From NCBI GenBank assembly GCA_946406115.1, contig OX291542.1:2380959-2444958 (forward strand): a stretch of 64,000 nt of DNA, in the 5' to 3' direction. The position numbers and the translations under genes are program-made. The DNA is from Apoda limacodes. Its lineage: Eukaryota; Arthropoda; Insecta; Lepidoptera; Limacodidae. The notes beneath the pieces were generated by a model. The model did not search any database, was not told where the DNA came from, and saw nothing but the letters and a program-made list of their open reading frames with translations. Every line of letters begins with the position of its first letter. Positions within the stretch are counted from its first letter, which is position 1. Below, one piece after another: positions 55,203 to 64,000 of this stretch.

Positions 55203-55510
55203 CTGGTCTCATGAACGACCCTAAATAGGGCCTCCCCCCAAACAAGACGCCGACGTCCCCGGGTTCGTCGGTGAACGCACGGATACACGAAGTATCAAAG
55301 AGTGCCGGGGCGCTTCTCGCCCCAACTAACTCGCAATCGCAATCGCGTAACGGGGAACTCCCCTCCTGGCGTTGACTCACCTTCGGGTTCAAGGCTCACG
55401 CTGGTCAAAGGGATGACCCCAAGAGCGACAACCCAAGCCGAGGCTCCTCCCGAGAGTCTCGCCCCAAAAAGCTCGGTGGAGCAGTAATGGCTGCATCAGC
55501 CAACTGCATT

Positions 55511-56089
55511 GTTAGTAAGAAAAAAAAAAACTCCTTTAGGTATTTGTTCATATTATTACTAAACTCGTTTAAAAATAGGAGGAAAAAAGGTAATGTTTTT
55601 CATTGATAATATTGTTATCTATGAATAAAACACTATGGTTATCGGCTTGTAGTTATTTATGACGCTGTGAATATCATATTAATAAATGGGTCTTGTTATT
55701 CCTAATTTTAGTTGGTCTGGGTAAGTTGATTTTGAAATATATGTGTTTATTAGGTGCGTGTTGATAAGTTGAGTCGTTAGTTATTAATTAGGCGAATTAT
55801 CCGTAATGTTGGCAATCCACATACACTCAGAAAGGTCAAAAAGGTTTTTACTAAGTGTTTATAGTTCGCTCTCCTAGTATCATCAATATATATATGCTTC
55901 TTGTGATAATAAGTTACGATGTATTTTTTATTATAAAAAAGAAAAAACTTTCGATTTTTCGAAAATTGTCATTGATAATGTAGAGTTTTCCAGACGACGC
56001 CGACGCTCATTTTTAGCAACAATACAATGTTTTTGATACATGACAAATAAGTCTACCACTAGCGCTTCGAAAAGGCAATCTCTGTAGCT
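55511..56089. other. Noncoding DNA with dispersed repeat
   Basis: 55805-55920 resembles 43060-43190 (ATCCACATACACTCAGAAAG). No gene. Confidence 0.45.
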
Positions 56090-56245
56090 AGGGTCTCCAG
56101 AAGAAGTTTTCGTAATTTCCCAATAGAGGCCATTTCCATAACTCTCCCCGTACTAAAATTTTTTTTCCTTAAACAATTCCCCAAAGTTATCCTTTCCCCT
56201 ACAATTTTCCCAAATTGGGGAAAAACGCCCAAATCCGGAGACCCT
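56090..56245. mobile_element. Small hAT-like MITE
   Basis: AGGGTCTCC at the left and GGAGACCCT at the right are inverted, with subterminal TTTCCCAA / TTGGGGAAA runs. The flanks TGTAGC and TGTATAGC hint at an imperfect target duplication. Confidence 0.55.
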
Positions 56246-58959
56246 GTGTATAGCGATACGATTTATTCGTTCATTTTACTCATTCATTTCACCCCAATTC
56301 CTTCTTTCTGTCACTCAGACCTAAGTGCATACGTCGTAAAAAGTAAAGTTGTGACTTGTGACTTGATTTTTAATACTTCGTAGCAGAAATTGTTAGCAGT
56401 TAGCGTTTCAAGCTTTTGGTAACAAAATCATAGAAAAATCTAATGTTGGCGTTTAGCGTTTCGTCTAAGCGACTTTGCTACGAAAATGTTGCCACCAAAA
56501 AACCCACGTCGAGAGGTGGGTATTGTGCGCTTCTTTTTGACAGCTGGCAAATGTAAAAGTGAATCCTTTGAGAAAATAAGTTATAACATGGTTTTTGATT
56601 AAAGAAAAGTTTATTTACGCATTATAAACTTTATATTTTAGTTATTATCTACTAAAAATCCAAATAAAATACTCAAACATATACGCACAGAAATGTCAAA
56701 AATTGACGTGAAATGCTTAAATTATCAGATGCGCTTAGACGGAACGGGTAGTTGGTGCTAAAATGAGGTTGACTTATAAAATAACAACGCGGCTCAAAAG
56801 TAACGCGCCTATTGACATTTAAGTTAATTTTTTTTTTCAAATAATTCGTAGCATATTTGCTGGAGAACAGTTCCTAAATCTTTTCTTTCATGAGTTCATC
56901 TGTAAAATTAACTCTGTTTGGGTCCAAACCCGTGTGTGTAATTTATGTGTATTCAGGGGCCTGATTCTCGTGTTGATATAGATAATCTCGAATGTAAGAT
57001 ATGTTTAATTGATTTACTTGGGGCTTGTTAATCGCGTTGAAATGTGTTTCTATGCGTGTATTTTCCTATTCTCCTTAATTTGTTACTTAAAAAACATGTA
57101 GGCTATTTATTTTTACATGATTTAATTCCGAGGCATTGTCTGAATTTAGCTTTTTAAAAATCTACTATCGAGGCCAACTCGCTCTTGACTAGGTTTTTTA
57201 TATTCATAATATTGCAGTAAATAATTTTGCTAGAAAATTACGTTACTTTTCTCTAAAAAATGTTTGATTTTGAGAACCCTTATAACTTTTGACCAGCGAG
57301 CACTGGCAACACTGTAACACTGATTTGTAGATGGCGGTAACATTGATGATTAAATCTGTGGGCGGTAACACTGGTTTGTTCTATAATCTACACAAGAATT
57401 TGTGAATTTGTTTCCGATCTTTAGATTTTTCTATAAAAATACAACAAATAATAAGATTATTGTGCGATGTCTAATGTATGTGGGTATTAGTACTAGGTAC
57501 CTATATTTATGCTGACTGTGCAATTACATAAATTATAATAGACTAACGATTTATTATCGTATTTTCATATTTTAACAGCAACAGTCGGTCTTATTGTAAT
57601 AAACATTACGTCATCTTAAGCAAATAATTTGGCAGTGTTCCCCTGTTTGTGTACACTTTTGTTGACTCACAGTCGCTTGAGACGCGGGGCTGGTAACAAC
57701 AGTGAGGTGAACCACTTCAGTGACCTTGAACCCTCGGAAACAGCTGTCACGTAAGTCCTAGAATTTATTTTTAGAAATACAAATTTTTTAATTTCCTTAT
57801 CCTGAGCTAATTTACCTTCGTATCTTATAAATGTGGTATATTTCTTATATCATTGAATTAGCTTTTGGCGCGTTCCTTTCTTATAAATTTCATAATCATT
57901 GCTAACAAGTACCTTTCTAAGATTTCAACATACTTTGAACTATTTTTAGTCAGCCAAACAAAACACTATTATCTTTTAAATTATCTTATGTACTAATACA
58001 TTATCAGTGTTAAATTTGGTAATTCTTTACTTTCCAATTACTTATAAGGTAATAAGGCACCTACCTTTTATGTATTCTACTACTTATGTTGTTATCACAT
58101 ATATGATTGATCAGTGGACACGGTTCTTATAATAATGACATATTAAAATAAACATATTCTCTATTACACCTGTGGGAATCTGGGCCAGATCACAAGTATA
58201 TATATATATAGTATATATATAATATTTTTAGTCATACTTCAAACATAAAGCTGTAACTAATTCTAAAACTTTTAATAGGTGTTTCACATAATGTTAAGCC
58301 ATTGTCCATCACAGAAAATGTTTCCTGTGCCCAGTGTGAAAATGTTCTTTATGTAAATGTTATTCACCCAATTACCTAACACATAAATAAAAGTCAATAT
58401 CAAAGTTTTCATAGGCGGATACTGGGGTAGTAACTGAATAGCTCAAGAGTTTATCAAAGAAGTGAGTAAGAGTAACAATGCAACTGAATTGGCTTGCATA
58501 CTAATGACAATACTAAACTTTTTAAAGATCATTTTGATATTGATTTTACTTATATTTTTTTCTCCTCTCCATTCTAAAGTAAAAAGCATTAAAAATGATG
58601 GCATTTATTTCTACTAGGAAATTGAGTTCAAAAACATGGTAATATGAATTTTATACAGTGTACATAATCAACAAAAAATTTCAACCCTCAAAGGTTCAAA
58701 ATCAAGTATTGAGTCCATGTTCTTACAATGACACTTACACTGTTTATATAGGTCAAAATCACCAAGGTGGAAAATTGGGTTTTGGCTAGTTTTTCCTGTA
58801 CTCTTTAATGTTGAACACATATTTTTTTTTCTTAAGAAACTAGTATATAAGTGATTTTGGCAACAAGTTCTAATATGAAGTTCAAAGTCAAAGTAAATTT
58901 TTTGAATCGTCATAGTTGCTAAGTACTATTTCTTGATAACTTTGATGGATTGTTATCAT
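56246..58959. other. Long noncoding stretch
   Basis: No coding exon supported. GGCGGTAAC(A/A)(T/C)TG phrases repeat at about 57335 and 57362. A GC-richer patch at 57655-57750 ends CAGCTGTCAC before GTAAGT, a possible noncoding first exon. A short TA-rich array lies at about 58198-58232. Confidence 0.4.
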
Positions 58960-59175
58960 TTATATAGTCTGAAATTTGTAGTAAGTATGCTTTAATTTGA
59001 AGTTTTTGTTTGATGATATAACAGATTTAAATTTACTTACCTTTTGAATTCTGTCAGGTACTTTGTCATAAAAGTGTATACATTGCCTCATAAAATAGTA
59101 TCTAACTTTGTGTAGATGTGTATCATGCATCAACAGCTTATTTTTACTTCTAGTATTAATTTGTAAATGACACAT
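58960..59175 (-). pseudogene. LINE ORF2 C-terminal remnant
   Basis: NTRSKNKLLMHDTHLHKVRY, then QCIHFYDKVPDRIQ and KFKSVI, fit the block NTRNK-L-P-..R..F...G..F.N.-P..I that ends many CR1/jockey-like polymerases. The rest of the element is missing. Confidence 0.6.
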
Positions 59176-59180
59176 TTCTT

Positions 59181-59384
59181 GCTGAAACTATCAATACAGT
59201 AAAAGCTCCTTGTTCACGGAGCATATGTTCCATAAAATATGCCACAAATACAGTAATACCATACATACAAAATGGTGATTTGTATAGGATTATAAGGAAT
59301 ATGTTCCTTGTATTTAAATCTGTGAATACTAAAAACGCAAACAAGGGAACCATGAATAAGGAGCTTTGTATTGATAGTTTCAGC
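59181..59384. mobile_element. MITE with inverted ends
   Basis: GCTGAAACTATCAATACA at the left is reversed as TGTATTGATAGTTTCAGC at the right, followed inward by AAAGCTCCTTGTTCA / TGAATAAGGAGCTTT. 204 bp, noncoding; it may be pogo-like. A 129-codon minus-strand frame across it is accidental. Confidence 0.65.
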
Positions 59385-61093
59385 ATAAAATGAATATATA
59401 AAAGTTTTTCATTTGTGTACTGGGACCTTAAAGTTAAAATATTTATGTTAAATTCTGCTGTAAATTTTTGAATGTGTAGTGTGTAGGGTAAAACAAATAT
59501 GCTGTAATTAACGCCAATGTTACTTAAGTTTACAAGGATTTTCATGTACCTAAACCTTCTTAAATATGAAATTGACTTAAATTTTTCTGTTTCCTGGTCT
59601 CCATTAAGTAAACAATTCTGTTAATAGTATGATGGGATTTTGATTGGGCTTCCTTAATCCTAAAATTAGAGGTTTTAAAAAATGCTTGGGATAATTTGTT
59701 CCCCACTAGTGTGCGTTTGTTGACAGTCTACCACACAAGACAATAAGTAATAAACAATACCCTGTACAGAAGTTGTTGTTTGTACGTTTGGCCACAACTG
59801 ATGATTCAACGCAATGACACAGCACTCTCCCAATTAAAAATTAAACAGAATACAGGTCAAAATATTTGTTTGAACAATAATTTGTTGTGACACATTCATA
59901 CTTGTTTCATACAGCAACTCAGAAAAACATTGTAGTACGTATGTCACAACGTAGCGGTATGCACCACATAGCCAAAATCGGCACATACAAATATATCGAG
60001 CTTGGGGACATGACCGCACATTGCGTGGTGAGGTGGCTCATGAACAAACATAGGCTGTTTAGTTGTTGAATAAACACTACAAAATCAAATGACGTCTATA
60101 TGCACAAAGGTTAGGTCTCAGAGGGGTGTACAAAACTTAAATCAAGCGGCACAGAGGGGCCATACTGCCTGAAGTGCTGTTACTTATACTGTGTTGATAC
60201 CTTACAATTGGGACAGTTTACAAATAGCTACCAAGTGGGAACAATTTTGAAGTTTGATTTTTTTTATTTTTTTGGTTTTAATTCATTTACTATAGCACTC
60301 TTATGAAGACAGCACACACTTTAGTCCTTATCTTAAAGAGCGTCATTACATATTTTGCTTCAGAAGCAGTTCTGTTGCGATAGGCTCACCCCCTGTCCCT
60401 GTCCCTGTACCTGTCTCGCAGGACTCCAGTGGTTTGTGAAAAGAGGCTGTCCAGTACTGTCCACAATATAATGTAAGTGTGTATCCAGCTACTGATTACC
60501 TTTTCTGAGGTTTTTAACCATGAAGATATATTTTTTTTATGTATTGTGCAAAATGCATAGTCATTCATTAAACGCCAGTGAATTATGAAATAACTGAAGT
60601 TTTTGTTGATTTCATAAATATATTTAATTCAATAAAAACTTGTTTATTAATAACACTAAGTACGAAAAAATACTTTTTTTGCGGCATTCTTGCCTTCATC
60701 CTTGCATTACTTTAGCTTTTGGATTAGAGAGAAAGACATTCTTTCTTTCTTTACTGAAGAAGCAAACTGGTATTTTGTGACAATGTTTCTGGCTCCATAA
60801 GTTTTATAAGTCTTTATTTTAGGAACTCTAGTCAATTGTCATATCTGATTTTTCTTGTAATCAGCATACCAAATCTGGACATCAGTTCAGATCTATTACA
60901 AAACTGACTTCTATATATACCATGCCTCATAATGATTGTTCCCCAGTGGCATTTATGGATAAATATGCGTTTCCCGACCATGGTAAATATCGCTTTAAAT
61001 ACATTTAAATGTCACATTTTGTATAAAAAAATGTTCAAATACACCTTAAGCACTAACTATGTGTTATAGACTATTATATAATAAAACTATGTC
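59385..61093. other. Noncoding stretch with repeat pieces
   Basis: Near 60340-60400, GCAGTTCTGTTGCGATAGGCTC resembles a common moth repeat, followed by CCCTGT units. No gene supported. Confidence 0.4.
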
Positions 61094-61345
61094 GGCTCTG
61101 TGGCTCATTTGGTAATGACTGACTGCTAAATCTAGGGGCGTGGATTCGATCCCGCACAGAAAAAACATTTATTACTTGTGTTTGTCTTAAGACTGGGTGT
61201 TTTTATGTATAATATGTATGAATTTACAAAAAAAGTTGATATTTATATGTGTTTGTACCTATTGTCTGGTAAACATAGCACTAGCAGTGCTTAGTTTGGA
61301 CCAAGATGGCACTGTGTGTAATGTCCAAAAATATATATAATTATT
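61094..61345 (+). mobile_element. tRNA-derived SINE
   Basis: The head has a box A-like TGGCTCATTTGG and a box B GGATTCGATCC (61142-61152), spaced as in a tRNA gene, then a run of A. The body carries ACCTATTGTCTGGTAAACAT and GCACTGTGTGTAATGTCC, shared with 37561-37712. Transcription by Pol III is expected for this class. Confidence 0.7.
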
Positions 61346-62025
61346 ATTATATAGTCAGTTAAAACACATTTATTTGTTCAAGTAAGTTTCTTCTAAAAGC
61401 ACTTTTGAATCATCAAAGATCCATGATTTTTGGATGAATAATCAATGAATCAATGGTATAAGAAGCAATCGTGCAACCATGTGAAGCTTCAGAAGTCCAA
61501 TAGTAACAATAATTTTGTTTGTATAAAATGTAGCCTGTGTGCGACTGGCAAGCTCCGGACCATCATAGCGAATTAATTGATACCTCATTAATTAAAATTA
61601 AGCTTTATCCAATTGTGTTTAGCTCCTGAAACACACATGAATACAAACATACATACAGCTAAAATCACAACCCTTTAGGCTTTGCCGTAGTCAGGTAATA
61701 AAATACATATGTAACATCTGTCGCTGGCTGACGTATTCTTTGTTGACCCGATGTAATTACTGTACATATAATTAAGTGTGTTAAAAACATGTTATGTACA
61801 TACATACACGCACACACGTTAATTACGATTTTGTAGAAATGCAATCGATAGGTTCTATTTCATATTATTTGTATTATATGTTGACATACATTAATAAGTC
61901 GACGAATGTCATCAGTGTCACGGTCGAAATAATGTATAAATAATTGTATAAAGATAAAACATCATTAATACCTACCAATTTGCTGAATAATACAACAAAC
62001 AGAGGTTTTTTTTTAAATTGTTTAG
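61346..62025. other. Noncoding stretch
   Basis: Nothing supported. It ends with a T-run and TTGTTTAG directly before the 36-bp array. Confidence 0.4.
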
Positions 62026-62241
62026 CTTGGCACAACATCTACTGACACCACACTACAACCGCTTGGCACAACATCTACTGACACCACACTACAACCGCTT
62101 GGCACAACATCTACTGACACCACACTACAACCGCTTGGCACAACATCTACTGACACCACACTACAACCGCTTGGCACAACATCTACTGACACCACACTAC
62201 AACCGCTTGGCACAACATCTACTGACACCACACTACAACCG
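62026..62241 (+). repeat. 36-bp tandem repeat, six perfect units
   Basis: Units begin CTTGGCACAACATCTACTGA and follow without interruption or any base change. Because 36 is a multiple of three, both strands look open and give repeated 12-residue peptides. No independent sign of translation. Confidence 0.9.
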
Positions 62242-62656
62242 ACGCGAGCGCAGCATTTTTAGTTTGCCCTAGGCTACTTTTTAAACTTGAGCAAAAATTT
62301 GTTTTTATCTACTCTGGTAGGTAGGTTTGCACTATTATATCTTCGGCCATATACTTATAAAATACTTGTAAGAGAGGATATTCTACAGTGCGTATGTACA
62401 TTATTTTCGAAATTGGCGTCAACTATTTAAACATATTACATATAAAAAGGAATTATTCTTCCGTACCTCTTAAATCCTGATATCTAATACTTCTGAACGA
62501 TTAATTTTTGTATTTATTTATTTAGCAGACTCCTGTATCACTTACAGTTTCCTAACACGTGAGACAGGGATAGGTTACATTGTATATCCTCATTATCTAA
62601 TTCTTAAGACAAATGATTTAACAACTTATAAACGAATGCAATAAATGTTTCATTAA
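62242..62656. other. AT-rich noncoding stretch
   Basis: No gene seen. It would be 3' of the exon-like piece on the minus strand. Confidence 0.4.
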
Positions 62657-62904
62657 AAAATATCAGTATCTGGGTACTGAGCGATCAAGGCGTTGAGCAA
62701 GTGGCAGGCTTCGTGGACAAAAGCGTGTAGGGCGTGTTCGGTGCAGGTCGGGGGCGCCGTAAGCATGACCCGCGCGCGATGTCAGGGCCCAGCTGGCCAA
62801 CCCTGGGCACCACCACGCCACAATGCCCTAGCACGCTGGGACTGTCCACCTTATTATGGAAGACAAGGTTGATGTGCTCTAGGAGTGCCATCTTACGCCT
62901 CAGC
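62657..62904 (-). pseudogene. GC-rich exon-like segment, frameshifted
   Basis: On the minus strand, after TATAG, one reads LRRKMALLEHINLVFHNKVD, then SPSVLGHCGVVVPRVGQLGP and DIAR. A two-base shift (GG in GCGCGGGTC) then moves into TCTEHALHAFVHEACHLLNA, LIAQYPDTDIF and a stop. Base composition is far more GC-rich than the surroundings and both halves look like real protein, so it is probably the last exon of a host gene or a decayed copy. I do not recognise the product. If the shift is real it is broken; without it the frame ends ATCSTP. Confidence 0.4.
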
Positions 62905-63046
62905 TATATGTATATTCCTATCATTCCCTCAACGAACAATGAAGGAAATAAATGCGGATAATACCCATACATTTTTTTTAGAATATACATAATAAAGTCT
63001 AGCAAATTTTTTCTGGACTTTTTCCACCATAAGGTTATACTTAGCA

Positions 63047-63145
63047 TCATGTGGGTCCAGTAATCCAGATGATAGCGTTGTATTCTAATATACTGCGGAC
63101 GTATGTATTGTACAGTGCCACTATTGGTGTGGTCGCTTGTACGGT
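63047..63145 (-). pseudogene. LINE RT C-terminal scrap
   Basis: TTPIVALYNTYVRSILEYNA followed by IIW matches the L...YVR..LEY...(V/I)W block near the end of many LINE polymerases. The frame continues upstream to 63400 without recognisable domains. Confidence 0.5.
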
Positions 63146-63718
63146 GAGGCCGCCGCTACGTTTTAATGACGCATTCGCGGAGGTTTCCAAATTGTGCGGG
63201 TGTGTGCGTTTGTCGCAATAGCGGCTGCTCGCTCGTGAGTTTGCCGCTCGAACGTCTTTCGTATGCAGACTACCCCCAGGTACGGTAACATTTGACTGTT
63301 CGCTCACTGTTGACCCACGCTTATCACAAACAGTTTGTTGATTTTGTACTAATTGTTTTATCAGTACGCACTGCTCACAGGTTGTTTTCTCCAACGACAC
63401 AACTTTATAACTGAAGTTATTAACCGTTTTGCGACATTTTAGAGATTACAAATATATGTAGCAAATAACATGATAAACACGTCTGTTCGCTTCGGTTGGA
63501 AGCCCGTATATATGTAAAATCTGAATCACGGAAACTGTTTCGGGGGCGATAAATCGATCTAGCTAGGTTTAATTTTTAGAAAACGACGTTTTATCCGTGT
63601 TTTTAGGCAATGATAAACTGAAAAATATGACGCTTCCTGACATCTATAGGCAAGTAGTATACTATTGTTTTAACCGACATAGCCACACTAAAGGTACTTG
63701 ACAATAGATGGCGTTGTT
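63146..63718. other. Mostly noncoding stretch
   Basis: The open minus-strand frame from 63400 has no domain I can name. No other feature. Confidence 0.35.
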
Positions 63719-64000
63719 AAAAAAAACCGGCCAAGTACGAGTCAGTCTATGAAAACGGCAAAAACATCACGTTTGTTGTATGGGAGCCCCACTTAAATAT
63801 TTGTTTTTTTTTATTTAATTATTTATTTTTAAAATAGAAATATAAAACTAGATATTCTGTGAATATTTCAAGCGTCTATCTGTTGCCGTTATCAATATTG
63901 AGCAAAAAAAATCACGTTTGTTGTATGGGAGCCCCTTTAAATATTTATTCTATTCTGTTTTTTAGTATTTGTTGTTATAGCGGCAACAAAAATACATCAT
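63719..64000 (+). repeat. AACCGGCCAAGT-type repeat, internally duplicated
   Basis: AACCGGCCAAGTACGAGTCA begins a well-known moth repeat. Its TCACGTTTGTTGTATGGGAG segment occurs at about 63768 and again at about 63911. It runs off the window end. Confidence 0.55.

Larger units (their letters stand above)
53035..55510 (+). mobile_element. Jockey-type LINE, 5'-truncated copy 2
   Basis: KQVIKDLRPRKATGADGIS (53098-53154) opens the RT, which is then interrupted by a minus-strand LINE fragment at 53172-53945. It resumes with ISLLKALGKLYERHLITRLR and DEXFGFRAKHSCVHQVLRIT. The RT active site reads LALFADNTAIY (about 54499-54531), where the usual second Asp is Asn. KXLGVTLDRRLNF and the C-terminal YLKDLAVRFIERTQNHPN follow. 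The 3' region (55165-55510) is the reverse complement of 21150-21545. Many stops. Confidence 0.75.

Noticed and set aside
59156..59545. 129-codon minus-strand frame with hydrophobic stretches
   Set aside because: It runs across a 204-bp inverted-repeat MITE and has no homology I recognise.
61094..61170. A genuine tRNA gene
   Set aside because: Boxes A and B are present, but the cloverleaf is poor and it is followed by an A-run and SINE body shared with 37561-37712.
62026..62241. CRISPR-like regularity of the 36-bp array
   Set aside because: Units are contiguous with no spacers, and the window is eukaryotic.

Overview
The window looks like nuclear DNA of a moth or butterfly (Lepidoptera). 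Genes are split by many short GT-AG introns, intergenic DNA is AT-rich, and it carries repeat families I recognise as lepidopteran: Helitrons starting TCTATATATATAAAA and ending near CTAGT, LINE 3' tails containing TTTGCCACCTTAGT, a tRNA-derived SINE, and AGGGTTCCGTA-type repeats. There is no bacterial or organellar signature. Most of the 64 kb is transposable elements (TEs), many inserted in one another; only two or three host genes can be supported.

Host genes. (1) 1168-9752 (+): nine exons of a C2H2 zinc-finger protein whose 5' end lies outside the window. Every exon junction keeps the reading frame, giving 1118 residues with six fingers near the start of the visible part and three near the C-terminus. 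(2) 29823-36309 (-): a three-exon gene for RNase H2 subunit C (134 aa) with a 5.9-kb intron filled with TE debris. (3) 62657-62904 (-): a GC-rich, exon-like piece of an unidentified gene or pseudogene.

Layout. 5.2-6.6 kb: an intact mariner in a zinc-finger intron. 8.1 kb: a second, decayed mariner. 11.1-11.8 kb: Tc1 and Helitron scraps. 12.9-14.2 kb: a noncoding foldback transposon. 15.6 kb: a minisatellite. 17.0-20.9 kb: Ty3/gypsy, DIRS-like and LINE remnants, a Helitron and a long GT tract. 20.9-25.3 kb: a DNA transposon with about 165-bp inverted ends, split by a minus-strand jockey-type LINE whose 5' leader resembles the 5S rRNA internal promoter. 26.2-28.0 kb: a transposon with about 270-bp near-identical inverted ends carrying a PIN/XPG-like nuclease relic, inserted in a Penelope-type remnant. 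28.7-36.3 kb: Helitron, RNASEH2C and its intron (long MITE, CR1-like LINE, palindromic satellite). 36.5-40.3 kb: SINE/RTE tail, copia remnant and a LINE with a restriction-like endonuclease (RLE). 43.5-52.2 kb: a three-level nest in which an RLE LINE sits in a hAT-like element that sits in the 5' LTR of a CsRn1-type gypsy element. 52.9-55.5 kb: a second jockey copy split by an opposite-strand jockey fragment. 55.5-64 kb: mostly noncoding DNA with MITEs, a tRNA-derived SINE, a perfect 36-bp tandem array and LINE scraps.

The genes form no shared pathway. The coherent story is layered TE insertion around and inside two ordinary nuclear genes. The most interesting items are the nuclease-carrying transposon, the 5S-like LINE leader, the foldback element, the nested LTR locus and the inverted duplication in its 3' LTR. 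All family names come from motif recognition by eye; no database search was possible.
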